In this document: positions 1 through 9,464 of the stretch, piece by piece
How the letters are laid out: every line of letters starts with the position of its first letter
How positions within the stretch are numbered: position 1 is the first letter of the stretch
Source: Streptomyces sp. NBC_01260
GTDB taxonomy: Bacteria; Actinomycetota; Actinomycetes; Streptomycetales; Streptomycetaceae
DNA: 64,000 nt
Assembly: GCF_036226405.1 (NCBI RefSeq)
Contig: NZ_CP108464.1
Coordinates: forward strand, 6,634,001 to 6,698,000
Reading direction: 5' to 3'
The notes under the pieces: generated by a model
The model's database searches: none
What the model was told of the DNA's origin: nothing
The model's input: the letters and a program-made list of their open reading frames with translations, nothing else
Made by a program: the position numbers and the translations under genes

Positions 1-825
1 GTTCTGGGCGTTCGGAGCGGGCCAGGCGATGATCGAGCGGGCCGCGATGAACGACGGGCGGGTGGTCTCGGCCTTCGCGGCCTGGAGCGCCTCGTACAGA
101 CCCGCCGGGTCCAGGTCACCGCTGGGCAGCTGCGCGACACGCTGGACGTGCCAGCCGTAGGCCTCGTAGCGCTTCAGGGTGTCCTCGGAGACCGCGGTCT
201 CCGTGTCGCCCTCGATGGAGATGTGGTTGTCGTCCCACAGGAGGACCAGGTTGCCCAGCTTCTGGTGCCCGGCCAGCGAGGACGCCTCCGCGGAGATGCC
301 CTCCTGGAGGCAGCCGTCGCCGGCGACGGCCCAGATCATGTGGTCGAACGGCGAGGTGCCGGGGGCCGCCTCGGGGTCGAACAGGCCGCGCTCGTAGCGG
401 GAGGCCATGGCCATGCCCACGGCGTTGGCGACACCCTGGCCCAGCGGGCCGGTGGTCGTCTCCACGCCCGTGGTGTGGCCGTACTCCGGGTGGCCCGGAG
501 TCTTCGAGCCCCAGGTGCGGAAGGCTTCGAGGTCCTCCAGCTCCAGGCCGTACCCGGCCAGGTAGAGCTGGATGTACAGGGTCAGGCTGCTGTGGCCCAC
601 CGAGAGCACGAACCGGTCACGACCGGTCCACTCCGCATCGGCGGGGTCGTGCCGCATCACCTTCTGGAAGAGGGTGTACGCGGCGGGAGCCAGGCTCATG
701 GCCGTACCCGGGTGGCCGTTTCCGACCTTCTGTACGGCGTCCGCGGCGAGAACGCGGACAGTGTCCACGGCCCGCTGGTCCAATTCGGTCCACTGGAGGT
801 CTGTGGTGGTCGGCTTGGTGCTCAC
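1..825 (-). CDS. tkt: Transketolase, N-terminal part (runs off the window)
   Basis: Transketolase moves two-carbon ketol units between sugar phosphates in the non-oxidative pentose phosphate pathway, using thiamine diphosphate. The 275 visible residues read MSTKPTTTDLQWTELDQRAV and continue with the family landmarks GNGHPGTAMSLAP, GPLGQG, and the cofactor-binding GDGCLQEG followed by LWDDNHISIEGDT. The start is a GTG at 825. The remaining C-terminal part lies to the left of the window. It is transcribed away from ctaB, with about 440 bp between the two starts. Identification is secure; whether it is the only transketolase in the genome cannot be seen here. Confidence 0.95.
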   Translation of the reverse strand, partial: MSTKPTTTDLQWTELDQRAVDTVRVLAADAVQKVGNGHPGTAMSLAPAAYTLFQKVMRHDPADAEWTGRDRFVLSVGHSSLTLYIQLYLAGYGLELEDLEAFRTWGSKTPGHPEYGHTTGVETTTGPLGQGVANAVGMAMASRYERGLFDPEAAPGTSPFDHMIWAVAGDGCLQEGISAEASSLAGHQKLGNLVLLWDDNHISIEGDTETAVSEDTLKRYEAYGWHVQRVAQLPSGDLDPAGLYEALQAAKAETTRPSFIAARSIIAWPAPNAQN

Positions 826-1266
826 CCTGAGTCAGGGCTCCTCTCCACTGTTGTAAACCGGTGGCTGTGACCGCACCGGGCGTTGTCGAGCCTACCCCCG
901 TCGCAACCCGCGATTTCCGGGTAATCCCAGGGTGCGGGCGGCCCGCCGGATTCGCCTCCCGTATGAGCGCGCGGGCTCACCGATGTGCCACTCCGATGAG
1001 CGCGGGGACCCACTCCTGAGGCACTGCGAAGAGCGTGCCGGAACACCCCTGCGCGAGTCCTCCGGGTGCCCGGGATTCCCGGTGTGTCACCCGGATGAGC
1101 CAAGCCCTCCACGCAGGTGCCGCAACGGTCCCCCGCGCCACATCAACACGACGCGACCCCCGCGAAGAGCGGCATGTCCCCAACGTCTACAGTGGACTGG
1201 TTCGCGCAAGTCTTTACCGGGCCCTCACGCCCGGAGCTTGCTGGGATTTCTCTGTCAGGGGTGTGC
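826..1266. other. Divergent intergenic region between tkt and ctaB
   Basis: About 440 bp with no credible gene. It should hold the promoters of both neighbours. TACAGT at 1188-1193 could be a -10 element for ctaB but I see no good -35. Two copies of a 22-bp imperfect direct repeat (18 of 22 identical) lie at 980-1001 and 1079-1100; their meaning is unknown. Confidence 0.5.
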
Positions 1267-2214
1267 GTGACGGCCGTCGAGTCCCGACCCGCAGGGGTCG
1301 CCTTGACTCCGAGCCCAGGGGGCCATCGCCCATTCGGGGCCCGTGTCAAGGCATTCGTGGCACTGACCAAGCCTCGGATCATCGAGCTGTTGCTGATCAC
1401 CACTGTTCCGGTGATGTTCCTGGCCGCTCAGGGTGTACCCGACCTGTGGCTCGTGCTCACTACCACCATCGGCGGCTACCTGTCCGCCGGCGGTGCCAAT
1501 GCACTGAACATGTACATCGACCGCGACATCGACGCGTTGATGGACCGTACGTCGCAGCGACCGCTGGTCACCGGCATGGTGAGCCCGCGCGAGTGCCTGG
1601 CCTTCGGTATCGCCCTCGCGGTGATCTCGACGGTCTGGTTCGGACTGCTGGTGAACTGGCTGTCGGCGGCGCTGTCGCTCGGCGCCCTGCTCTTCTACGT
1701 CGTCGTGTACACGATGCTGCTGAAGCGCCGCACCTCGCAGAACATCGTCTGGGGCGGTATCGCGGGCTGCATGCCGGTCCTCATCGGCTGGTCGGCCGTG
1801 ACGAATTCGATGTCCTGGGCCGCGGTGATCCTCTTCGCCGTCATCTTCTTCTGGACACCGCCGCACTACTGGCCGCTCTCCATGAAGGTGAGGGACGACT
1901 ACGCGCGAGTCGGCGTCCCGATGCTTCCGGTCGTTGCCACCAATCGGGTGGTTGCCCGCCAGATCGTGCTCTACAGCTGGGTCATGGTCATCGTCTCGCT
2001 GCTGCTGACCCCGCTGGGCTACACCGGCTGGTTCTACACGGTTGTGGCCTTGCTCACCGGTGGCTTCTGGCTCTGGGAGGCACACGGCCTGCAGAGCCGG
2101 GCCAAGGCCGGAGCGGCCGGGGCCAAGCTCAAGGAGATGCGGCTGTTCCACTGGTCGATCACCTATGTGTCGCTGCTGTTCGTCGCCGTCGCCGTGGACC
2201 CCTTCCTGAGGTAG
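1267..2214 (+). CDS. ctaB: Protoheme IX farnesyltransferase (heme O synthase)
   Basis: Integral membrane prenyltransferase that adds farnesyl to protoheme IX, giving heme O, the precursor of heme A for the aa3-type oxidase. The 315-residue product is of normal family length, strongly hydrophobic, and has both Asp-rich prenyl-diphosphate sites: [15 protein letters not shown] in the first half and [14 protein letters not shown] in the second. I chose the GTG at 1267 because an AGGGG ribosome site lies about 5 nt upstream and upstream in-frame codons give unconserved sequence. ctaA, the next enzyme of the pathway, lies about 0.8 kb downstream on the other strand. Confidence 0.93.
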   Translation: MTAVESRPAGVALTPSPGGHRPFGARVKAFVALTKPRIIELLLITTVPVMFLAAQGVPDLWLVLTTTIGGYLSAGGANALNMYIDRDIDALMDRTSQRPLVTGMVSPRECLAFGIALAVISTVWFGLLVNWLSAALSLGALLFYVVVYTMLLKRRTSQNIVWGGIAGCMPVLIGWSAVTNSMSWAAVILFAVIFFWTPPHYWPLSMKVRDDYARVGVPMLPVVATNRVVARQIVLYSWVMVIVSLLLTPLGYTGWFYTVVALLTGGFWLWEAHGLQSRAKAGAAGAKLKEMRLFHWSITYVSLLFVAVAVDPFLR

Positions 2215-2311
2215 TCCGCTCCTTCGGCCTCCGCCGGCGGGCGGGGTGCGTGGCCCACGCCACGTGCCCCGCCCGTCGCCAGTTGATCTACCCGTCGGTA
2301 GCATCCTGTCC

Positions 2312-2668
2312 ATGGCAGAGACGGCTGAGACCCAGCAGGTGGACGGCAAGCAGGCGGCGCGCGCGGAGCGCAGGGCGGCGCGGCTCGCCAAGCAGATCGG
2401 CGCCTTCGCGAAGGCCCACGGCGGTGCCGAGGGGCAGCTCGCCTACATCGGACAGACGGGCACCCGCATCGTCCTGGTCGGCGAGGACGGCGGCTGGGGC
2501 GATCTGGTCGCCCCGTCGTACGCGGTCGCCGAGAGCGCCGCGCGGAAGTCCGGGATCACGATGCACGAGTCCTTCGACGGCGAGTTCGCCGCCAAGGTGC
2601 GCACCGGTCCGTACGAGTGGACGCGGATGGCCGGCATCCAGATCGGCGGCCCGGCCAACAAGGCCTAG
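2312..2668 (+). CDS. Conserved hypothetical protein between ctaB and ctaA
   Basis: A 118-residue soluble protein with no signal peptide or membrane segment. The first 35 residues are Ala/Arg/Lys-rich and likely helical (QAARAERRAARLAKQIGAF). The rest contains YIGQTGTRIVLVGEDGGWGDLV and ends GIQIGGPANKA. I do not recognise a characterised family. Coding quality is good, starting from ATG 2312, and the position between the two heme-modification genes hints at a link to them that I cannot demonstrate. Confidence 0.75.
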   Translation: MAETAETQQVDGKQAARAERRAARLAKQIGAFAKAHGGAEGQLAYIGQTGTRIVLVGEDGGWGDLVAPSYAVAESAARKSGITMHESFDGEFAAKVRTGPYEWTRMAGIQIGGPANKA

Positions 2669-2986
2669 GGCCGAACGGGCCGAGCTGGCCGAACAGAACG
2701 GCCGCCCCGGCGCACGGCGGCCGGTGGACCTCGTTGCGGGCGGCCCGGACGCGCATGGCTCCGGCACCGGCCGGAGCCGCGCCGCCCCGGGCCCGTCCGG
2801 CGACGCCCTCGCCGACGCCGGCGGTCCGGAGAGGTGCGCGCCGAAGCTGAAGGCGGCTCTCCGCGACGACACCGCCACCGTTGCCGCCGTGGTGCGCCTC
2901 TCGCCGCGCGACCGGCACACCGGTGAGCGGGTGCGCCGGCCCGCTTCGACGACAGCCACCTCTGCCGTTCGTGTGTCGGCGGCGGC
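2669..2986. other. Convergent intergenic region with a hairpin
   Basis: About 320 bp without a credible gene; reading frames here are short and Arg/Pro-rich. A perfect 9-bp stem, GGCTCCGGC (2757-2765) with GCCGGAGCC (2770-2778) around a 4-nt loop, could end transcription from one or both sides, although no T run follows it. Confidence 0.4.
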
Positions 2987-3997
2987 TCAGGCTGTCGCGG
3001 GCTCCGGCTGCTCGGCGGCCGGGCCGGACACCTGGGCGGCGGCCACCGGCCGCTCGCGCTGCGACAGCAGGACGCGCACCACACCGATCCACACCAGGCA
3101 CGAGCCGAACATGTGCAGCCCGACCAGGATCTCCGGCGTGTCCGTGAAGTACTGGACGTAACCGATCACACCCTGCGCCATCAGGATCAGGAAGAGGTCC
3201 CGGGCGCGGTGCAGCGGGCCGATGGGCGCGTCGACGGCCTTCAGGACGAACCAGAGCGCGACGGTCAGCGCCACCACGACCCAGGCGAGATCGGCGTGCA
3301 ACTGCGCGATCATCTTCCAGTCGATCGGGATGCGGTGGACGTCGCTGGAGTCACCGGCGTGCCGGCCGGCCCCGGTGACCACCGTGCCGACCGCGATCAG
3401 CAGCCCGGCCGCGACCACCAGCAGCCAGGTCAGCTGCGAGACCGCCTTGCCGACCAGCGGGCGCGGCCGGGTGTCGCCCTCCCGGACGCGCTGCCAGGTC
3501 AGCAGGGCGAGGGTGAGGAGCGCGGTGGAGAGCAGGAAGTGCGCGGCGACCGTGTACGGGTTGAGGCCGACCAGCACGACGATGCCGCCGAGGACGGCGT
3601 TGCCCATGACCACCCAGAACTGCGCCCAGCCGAGCCGGGTGACGCTGCGCCGCCACGGCTTCGCGGACCGGGCGGCGATGATCGCCCACCCGACCGCCGC
3701 GCACAGGACGTACGTCAGCATCCGGTTGCCGAACTCGATGACGCCGTGGAAGCCCATGGCACTTGTCGCCGTCAGGCTCTCGTCGGTGCACTTGGGCCAG
3801 GTCGGGCAGCCGAGACCGGAACCGGTCAGCCGCACCGCGCCGCCGGTGACGACGATGGCGACGGCCATCACGACGGCCGACATCGCCGCACGGCGCACCG
3901 TCCGGGGGGACGGCGTCCAGCGTTCGGCGATGTACTGGAGCGGGTTTCGCACGGCTTGAGCGACTTCGGCTCGGGTCAGCTTGGGCACGCGCACCAT
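2987..3997 (-). CDS. ctaA: Heme A synthase (COX15/CtaA family)
   Basis: Oxidises the C8 methyl of heme O to the formyl group of heme A in the membrane, for cytochrome aa3. The 336-residue product has about eight hydrophobic segments and family features: GGAVRLTGSGLGCPTWPKC after the first membrane helix, the histidine in GVIEFGNRMLTY, AHFLLSTALL, and LHADLAWVVVALT and HMFGSCLVW near the C-terminus. The Cys pair in LGCPTWPKC lies in the first external loop. The start MVRVPKL is ATG at 3997; an in-frame TTG 21 nt upstream is less likely. The C-terminal 25 residues are Ala/Pro/Gln-rich and probably disordered. Confidence 0.92.
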   Translation of the reverse strand: MVRVPKLTRAEVAQAVRNPLQYIAERWTPSPRTVRRAAMSAVVMAVAIVVTGGAVRLTGSGLGCPTWPKCTDESLTATSAMGFHGVIEFGNRMLTYVLCAAVGWAIIAARSAKPWRRSVTRLGWAQFWVVMGNAVLGGIVVLVGLNPYTVAAHFLLSTALLTLALLTWQRVREGDTRPRPLVGKAVSQLTWLLVVAAGLLIAVGTVVTGAGRHAGDSSDVHRIPIDWKMIAQLHADLAWVVVALTVALWFVLKAVDAPIGPLHRARDLFLILMAQGVIGYVQYFTDTPEILVGLHMFGSCLVWIGVVRVLLSQRERPVAAAQVSGPAAEQPEPATA

Positions 3998-4086
3998 CGT
4001 AGGCGGCCGCTTGTGCAAGCTTTCACGAGGGGGACGAGTTACCCGAAACGTCTACGGAGCGCATCCGGCGGCTCACGGACCCGGTA

Positions 4087-4854
4087 TCACTCCCAGTGGA
4101 AGAACCGTGCCGCCGCGCCCAGGCCCAGCACCGCCCAGACGGCCAGGATGCCGAGGTCGCCCCACGGCATCGCCGCACCGTGCTGGAGTACGTCCCGCAG
4201 GCCGTCGGACAGGGCGGCGATCGGCAGCAGCCCCAGCACGGACTGGACCGCGTCCGGGAACTTGTCCAGCGGCACGATGACTCCGCCGCCGACCAGCAGC
4301 AGCAGGAAGACCAGGTTGGCGGCGGCGAGGGTCGCCTCCGCCTTCAGCGTCCCGGCCATCAGCAGGCCGAGCCCGGAGAACGCGGCCGTGCCGAGGACGA
4401 GCAGCAGCAGGACGGCGAACGGGTTGCCGTGCGGCGACCAGCCCAGCGCGAAGGCGATCACCGTCAGCAGCACCACCTGGAGCACCTCGGTGACCAGCAC
4501 GGCCAGGGTCTTGGCGGTCATCAGTGCCCAGCGGGGCAGCGGGGACGCGCCGAGCCGCTTGAGCACCCCGTAGCGCCGTTCGAAGCCGGTGGCGATGGCC
4601 TGGCCGGTGAAGGCCGTGGACATCACGGCGAGCGCGAGGATGCCGGGGGTCAGGAAGTCGACCGACTCGCCCGAGCCGGTGTCCACGATGTCGACCGCGC
4701 TGAACAGGACCAGCAGCAGTGCCGGGATGACCACCGTCAGCAGCAGCTGCTCGCCGTTGCGCAGCAGCATCCGCGTCTCCAGCGCGGTCTGCGCGGCGAT
4801 CATGCGGGGCAGCGGGGCGGCGCCCGGCCGGGGGGCGTACGTACCGGCGCTCAT
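4087..4854 (-). CDS. ABC-2 type exporter, membrane permease
   Basis: A 255-residue membrane protein of the ABC-2 family (DrrB/YadH type) with about six transmembrane segments. The opening MIAAQTALETRMLLRNGEQLLLTVVIPALLL type segment and the central RRYGVLKRLGASPLPRW loop are typical of this group. Its ATG overlaps the stop of the ATPase gene by 4 nt, so the two are translationally coupled and form one exporter. The substrate is unknown; such pairs often export drugs or lipids. No dedicated regulator is adjacent apart from sufR on the far side of the intergenic region. Confidence 0.88.
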   Translation of the reverse strand: MSAGTYAPRPGAAPLPRMIAAQTALETRMLLRNGEQLLLTVVIPALLLVLFSAVDIVDTGSGESVDFLTPGILALAVMSTAFTGQAIATGFERRYGVLKRLGASPLPRWALMTAKTLAVLVTEVLQVVLLTVIAFALGWSPHGNPFAVLLLLVLGTAAFSGLGLLMAGTLKAEATLAAANLVFLLLLVGGGVIVPLDKFPDAVQSVLGLLPIAALSDGLRDVLQHGAAMPWGDLGILAVWAVLGLGAAARFFHWE

Positions 4855-5798
4855 GCGCGCAGCTCCTTGCCGGTCAGTTCCAGGAAGACGTCCTCCAGGG
4901 TGTGGCGCTCGACGGAGATGCCGGAGGGCATCACGCCGTTCTGCGCGCACCAGGAGGTGACGGTGGCCAGCAGCTGCGGGTCGACCTGGCCGCTGATGCG
5001 GTACGCGCCCGTGCTGAGCTCGACCGCCTCCGAACCGTCGGGCAGCGCCTTCAGCAGGGAGCCGAGGTCGAGACCGGGGCGGCCGGTGAAACGCAGGGTG
5101 TTCTCGGCGCCGCCGCGGCAGAGCGTCTCCGGGCTGCCCTGGGCGATGAGCCCGCCCGCGTCGATGATCGCGACGTCGTCGGCGAGCTCCTCGGCCTCGT
5201 CCATGAAGTGGGTGGTGAGCACGACCGAGACGCCGTCGGTGCGCAGTTCCCGTACGAGGTCCCAGGTGGAGCGGCGGGCCTGCGGGTCCAGGCCCGCGGT
5301 CGGCTCGTCGAGGAAGACCAGCTCGGGGCGGCCGACGACGGCCATCGCGAGGGCGAGCCGCTGCTGCTGGCCGCCGGAGAGCCGCCGGTAGGTGGTGCGG
5401 CCGCAGCCGCCCAGGCCCAGGCGCTCGATCAGGGCGTCCACGTCCAGTGGGTGGGCGTGGAGTTTCGCCATGTGGCGGAGCATCTCGTCGGCGCGTGCGC
5501 CGGAGTAGACGCCGCCGGACTGGAGCATCACGCCGATCCGGGGGCGCAGCCGCGCCGCGTCGGTGACGGGGTCGAGGCCGAGGACCCGGACCGTCCCCTC
5601 ATCCGGACGGCGGTACCCCTCGCAGGTTTCGATCGTGGTGGTCTTCCCGGCGCCGTTGGGGCCGAGGACCGCGGTGACCGCACCGGCGCCCATGCACAGG
5701 TCGAGGCCGTCCACCGCCGTCCTGTCGCCGTACCGCTTCACCAGGCCGCGGACCTGGACAGCCGGGCCGGACGGGGGTGGGGCGGGCTCGCTCTTCAT
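4851..5798 (-). CDS. ABC-2 type exporter, ATP-binding subunit
   Basis: A 315-residue ATPase energising the coupled permease. Walker A GPNGAGKTT, signature LSGGQQQRLALAMA, Walker B LVFLDEPTAGLD and the H-loop TTHFMDEAE are all intact. The last 90 or so residues form the C-terminal extension typical of DrrA/CcmA-type ATPases. The start is ATG 5798 (MKSEPAPPP); upstream in-frame sequence is Arg/Pro-rich and unlikely to be translated. It is divergent from sufR, with 263 bp between the starts. Confidence 0.92.
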   Translation of the reverse strand: MKSEPAPPPSGPAVQVRGLVKRYGDRTAVDGLDLCMGAGAVTAVLGPNGAGKTTTIETCEGYRRPDEGTVRVLGLDPVTDAARLRPRIGVMLQSGGVYSGARADEMLRHMAKLHAHPLDVDALIERLGLGGCGRTTYRRLSGGQQQRLALAMAVVGRPELVFLDEPTAGLDPQARRSTWDLVRELRTDGVSVVLTTHFMDEAEELADDVAIIDAGGLIAQGSPETLCRGGAENTLRFTGRPGLDLGSLLKALPDGSEAVELSTGAYRISGQVDPQLLATVTSWCAQNGVMPSGISVERHTLEDVFLELTGKELRA

Positions 5799-5975
5799 GG
5801 GCGGTAAGTCTAGGCAGCCGCCGTCCGGGTCCCCGTCCCGGGGCTGGGCAGGCACTCCCCCGAGCTCGTGGCGTCGATCGAGCCGGGGAGACCCCGTCCG
5901 GCTCAGTCCTCCGCCCCGCGGCCGCACGCACCCGGTCCCGCTCCTCCACCCGCCCCCATGGCCGGTCGGTCTTAA

Positions 5976-5989
5976 TTAGGTAACCCTAA
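5976..5989. promoter_or_regulatory. Candidate iron box (DmdR/IdeR-like)
   Basis: TTAGG-TAAC-CCTAA is a 5-bp inverted repeat with a 4-bp centre. It matches 11 of 14 positions of TTAGGCTAACCTAA, the core of the actinobacterial iron-repressor box as I know it. It lies 73 bp upstream of the sufR start and 178 bp upstream of the divergent exporter gene. Function is inferred only. Confidence 0.4.
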
Positions 5990-6025
5990 GTGATCGATTC
6001 CACGGTAGATCGTTTCGGACCGTGG

Positions 6026-6055
6026 TTGTCAGGGCCGGATGAATTACGCAACAAT
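6026..6055 (+). promoter_or_regulatory. Candidate sufR promoter
   Basis: TTGTCA at 6026-6031 and AACAAT at 6050-6055 are separated by 18 bp. Initiation about 7 nt downstream would fall at or next to the GTG start at 6062, giving a leaderless sufR transcript. The -10 overlaps the candidate SufR operator. Confidence 0.45.
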
Positions 6056-6062
6056 GGCGTTG
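6049..6062. promoter_or_regulatory. Candidate SufR operator CAAC-N6-GTTG
   Basis: CAACAATGGCGTTG fits the CAAC-N6-GTTG palindrome that I recall as the SufR site in Streptomyces. It overlaps the putative -10 element and its final G is the first base of the sufR start codon, an ideal place for autorepression of the whole suf operon. Confidence 0.65.
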
Positions 6063-6802
6063 TGAAATACGTTGGCGAGGCTCCGCAGGAGGAACTCGCG
6101 ACCGGTGAGCGTTCGACGCGCAACCGGATCGCGCGCTCCGTCCTGGACCACGGCCCGTCCACCGCCGCCGATCTCGCGAAGCGCCTGGGTCTCACCCAGG
6201 CCGCCGTCCGCCGCCAGCTCGATGCCCTCGTCTCCGACGATGTCGTCGAGGCCCGCGAGCAGCGGGTGTACGGGGCGCGCACCCGTGGCCGTCCGGCCAA
6301 GGTGTTCGCCCTGACCGACTGCGGCCGGGACGCCTTCGACCAGTCCTACGACGCGCTCGCCGCGGACGCCCTGCGCTGGATCGCCGAGACCTCGGGCGAC
6401 GAAGCGGTCATGGCGTTCGCCCGTGCCAGGGTCGCCGACCAGTCGGCGGCCTACCGCGCGGCGATCGAGGACGCGGATCCCGAGACCCGTACGGAGGCGC
6501 TGGCCAAGGCCTTGTCCGCCGACGGGTACGCTGCTACGGCGCGTAGCGCGCCGGGCCCGCAGCAGGGTGAGCAGCTGTGCCAGCACCACTGCCCGGTCGC
6601 ACACGTCGCCGAGCAGTACCCGCAGCTGTGCGAGGCGGAGACAGAGATCTTCTCCAGCCTCCTGGGGACCCATGTGCAGCGTCTCGCCACCATCGCCCAC
6701 GGCGACGGGGTGTGCACGACCTACATCCCGCGCAGCGGCCACCCCACCTCACAGACCACTGATTCAGCATCCACAAGCAAGTCCGGGAGGAACCCCGCAT
6801 GA
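6062..6802 (+). CDS. sufR: Iron-sulfur cluster repressor of the suf operon
   Basis: A 246-residue winged-helix regulator expected to carry an iron-sulfur cluster and to repress the operon when clusters are plentiful. The HTH lies near residues 22-60 ([21 protein letters not shown]) with the wing at [13 protein letters not shown]. The C-terminal half holds the cysteines expected of cluster ligands: C173, C177 and C190 (QLCQHHCP and PQLCEAE), with C218 further on. I chose GTG 6062 because the candidate promoter and operator lie immediately upstream; the in-frame GTG at 5990 would sit upstream of that promoter. Its stop overlaps the sufB start. Confidence 0.92.
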   Translation: MKYVGEAPQEELATGERSTRNRIARSVLDHGPSTAADLAKRLGLTQAAVRRQLDALVSDDVVEAREQRVYGARTRGRPAKVFALTDCGRDAFDQSYDALAADALRWIAETSGDEAVMAFARARVADQSAAYRAAIEDADPETRTEALAKALSADGYAATARSAPGPQQGEQLCQHHCPVAHVAEQYPQLCEAETEIFSSLLGTHVQRLATIAHGDGVCTTYIPRSGHPTSQTTDSASTSKSGRNPA

Positions 6803-8220
6803 CGCTCCCTACGGAGACTGCCCATCCTGAGCTCGATGGCCTGGGCACGTACGAATTCGGCTGGGCCGACTCCGACGCGGCAGGCGCGGCGGCCAAGCGC
6901 GGCCTCTCCGAGGCTGTCGTCCGCGACATCTCGGACAAGAAGAACGAGCCCGAGTGGATGCTGAAGCTGCGGCTCAAGGGCCTCAAGCTCTTCGGCAAGA
7001 AGCCCATGCCGAACTGGGGCTCGGACCTGTCGGGCATCGACTTCGACAACATCAAGTACTTCGTGCGCTCGACGGAGAAGCAGGCGGAGTCCTGGGAGGA
7101 CCTGCCCGAGGACATCAAGAACACGTACGACAAGCTCGGTATCCCGGAGGCGGAGAAGCAGCGCCTCGTCGCCGGTGTCGCCGCGCAGTACGAGTCCGAG
7201 GTCGTCTACCACCAGATCAACGAGGAGCTGGAGGCGCAGGGTGTCATCTTCATGGACACCGACACCGCGCTGAAGGAGCACCCGGAGCTCTTCAAGGAGT
7301 ACTTCGGCACCGTCATCCCCGTCGGTGACAACAAGTTCGCCTCGCTGAACTCGGCCGTGTGGTCCGGTGGCTCGTTCATCTACGTGCCGAAGGGCGTGCA
7401 CGTCGAGATCCCGCTCCAGGCCTACTTCCGTATCAACACGGAGAACATGGGCCAGTTCGAGCGGACGCTGATCATCGTCGACGAGGACGCCTACGTCCAC
7501 TACGTCGAGGGCTGCACCGCGCCGATCTACTCCTCGGACTCGCTGCACTCCGCGGTCGTCGAGATCATCGTGAAGAAGGGCGGCCGCTGCCGCTACACGA
7601 CGATCCAGAACTGGTCGAACAACGTCTACAACCTGGTGACCAAGCGCGCCGTCGCCTACGAGGGCGCCACCATGGAGTGGGTCGACGGCAACATCGGCTC
7701 CAAGGTCACCATGAAGTACCCGGCCGTCTACCTGATGGGCGAGCACGCCAAGGGCGAGACCCTGTCCATCGCCTTCGCGGGCGAGGGCCAGCACCAGGAC
7801 GCCGGCGCCAAGATGGTCCACATGGCCCCGAACACCTCGTCCAACATCGTCTCCAAGTCGGTGGCACGAGGCGGCGGCCGCACCTCCTACCGCGGTCTGA
7901 TCGAGATCGGCGAGGGCGCGCCGGGCGCGAAGTCCAACGTCCTGTGCGACGCGCTGCTGGTCGACACGATCTCGCGCTCCGACACCTACCCCTACGTCGA
8001 CGTCCGCGAGGACGATGTGTCGATGGGGCACGAGGCGACCGTCTCCAAGGTCTCCGAGGACCAGCTCTTCTACCTGATGAGCCGCGGCATGACCGAGTTC
8101 GAGGCGATGGCGATGATCGTGCGCGGCTTCGTCGAGCCGATCGCGAAGGAGCTCCCGATGGAGTACGCCCTTGAGCTCAACCGGCTGATCGAGCTGCAGA
8201 TGGAGGGTTCGGTCGGCTAG
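6799..8220 (+). CDS. sufB: Fe-S cluster assembly scaffold SufB
   Basis: SufB forms the SufBC2D scaffold on which Fe-S clusters are built. At 473 residues it has the usual length. Landmarks include [65 protein letters not shown], and near the C-terminus LCDALLVDT and [20 protein letters not shown]. The ATG at 6799 overlaps the sufR stop by 4 nt. A 62-bp gap precedes sufD, the largest gap inside the operon. Confidence 0.97.
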   Translation: MTLPTETAHPELDGLGTYEFGWADSDAAGAAAKRGLSEAVVRDISDKKNEPEWMLKLRLKGLKLFGKKPMPNWGSDLSGIDFDNIKYFVRSTEKQAESWEDLPEDIKNTYDKLGIPEAEKQRLVAGVAAQYESEVVYHQINEELEAQGVIFMDTDTALKEHPELFKEYFGTVIPVGDNKFASLNSAVWSGGSFIYVPKGVHVEIPLQAYFRINTENMGQFERTLIIVDEDAYVHYVEGCTAPIYSSDSLHSAVVEIIVKKGGRCRYTTIQNWSNNVYNLVTKRAVAYEGATMEWVDGNIGSKVTMKYPAVYLMGEHAKGETLSIAFAGEGQHQDAGAKMVHMAPNTSSNIVSKSVARGGGRTSYRGLIEIGEGAPGAKSNVLCDALLVDTISRSDTYPYVDVREDDVSMGHEATVSKVSEDQLFYLMSRGMTEFEAMAMIVRGFVEPIAKELPMEYALELNRLIELQMEGSVG

Positions 8221-8282
8221 TACACCGACGACCGAATCCCCCCGACATCTGTCTGACTGAGAAAGCGAGCACTACGACAGCC

Positions 8283-9464
8283 ATGGCTGAGGCTCAGAAC
8301 ATTCCGGCGGGTTCCACCACCGCCGGCTCCATCGCGGTGGCCGCCGAGTCGACCGTCGCCACGCGCATGAGCGCACCCCCGTCCTTCGACGTCGCGGACT
8401 TCCCGGTCCCGCACGGCCGCGAGGAGGAGTGGCGGTTCACGCCGCTGGAGCGGCTGCGCGGCCTGCACGACGGCACGGCCGTCGCCAACGGCGGCGGCGT
8501 GAAGGTCGCGATCGAGGCCCCCTCGGGCGTCACGGTCGAGACCGTCGGTCGCGACGACGCCCGGCTGGGCAAGGCCGGTACGCCGGTGGACCGGGTGGCC
8601 GCGCAGGCCTACTCGTCCTTCGAGCAGGCCTCCGTCGTCACGGTCGACAAGGAAGCCGTGCTCACCGAGCCGATCCGGATCGCGGTCCACGGCGAGGGCG
8701 GGGTGGCCTACGGCCACCAGGTCATCGCCCTGGGCGCCTTCGCCGAGGCCGTCGTCGTCATCGACCACACCGGTGACGCGGTGCTCGCCGCGAACGTCGA
8801 CTACGTCCTGGGCGACGGTGCGAAGCTGACCGTCGTCTCCGTCCAGGACTGGGACGAGAAGGCCGTCCACGTCGGCCAGCACAACGCGCTGGTCGGCCGG
8901 GACGCCTCCTTCAAGTCCATCGTCGTCACCTTCGGCGGCGACATCGTCCGCATCCACCCGCGGATCGCCTACGCGGGCCCCGGCGGCGAGGCCGAGCTCT
9001 TCGGCCTGTACTTCACCGACAAGGGCCAGCACCAGGAGCACCGCCTCCTGGTCGACCACAACGCCCCGCACTGCAAGTCCAACGTGGCCTACAAGGGCGC
9101 GCTGCAGGGCGACGGCGCGCACGCCGTGTGGATCGGTGACGTCCTGATCCAGGCCAGTGCCGAGGGCACCGACACCTACGAGATGAACCGCAACCTGGTT
9201 CTCACCGACGGTGCGCGGGTCGACTCGGTGCCGAACCTGGAGATCGAGACCGGCGAGATCGTCGGCGCCGGCCACGCCTCCGCGACCGGCCGCTTCGACG
9301 ACGAGCAGCTGTTCTACCTCCAGTCCCGCGGGATTCCCGCCGAGGAGGCCCGCCGCCTCGTCGTGCGCGGCTTCTTCGCCGAGCTGGTGCAGCAGATCGG
9401 CCTGCCGGACGTCGAAGCCCGTCTCCTCGACAAGATCGAGACCGAGCTGAAGGCGTCGGTCTGA
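8283..9464 (+). CDS. sufD: Fe-S cluster assembly protein SufD
   Basis: Partner of SufB in the SufBC2D complex. The 393-residue protein has the SufBD beta-helix core, with DHNAPHCKSNVAYKGAL, MNRNLVLTDGARVDSVPNLEIETGEI and the C-terminal GHASATGRFDDEQLFYLQSRGI. The histidine and cysteine of APHCKSN correspond to conserved core residues. Its stop shares one base with the start of the Rieske gene. The start at ATG 8283 yields a short variable N-terminus. Confidence 0.96.
   Translation: MAEAQNIPAGSTTAGSIAVAAESTVATRMSAPPSFDVADFPVPHGREEEWRFTPLERLRGLHDGTAVANGGGVKVAIEAPSGVTVETVGRDDARLGKAGTPVDRVAAQAYSSFEQASVVTVDKEAVLTEPIRIAVHGEGGVAYGHQVIALGAFAEAVVVIDHTGDAVLAANVDYVLGDGAKLTVVSVQDWDEKAVHVGQHNALVGRDASFKSIVVTFGGDIVRIHPRIAYAGPGGEAELFGLYFTDKGQHQEHRLLVDHNAPHCKSNVAYKGALQGDGAHAVWIGDVLIQASAEGTDTYEMNRNLVLTDGARVDSVPNLEIETGEIVGAGHASATGRFDDEQLFYLQSRGIPAEEARRLVVRGFFAELVQQIGLPDVEARLLDKIETELKASV

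Noticed and set aside
1035..3161. A 708-codon + strand frame overlapping ctaB and the following genes.
   Set aside because: Arg-rich shadow of ctaB and intergenic sequence; no family features.
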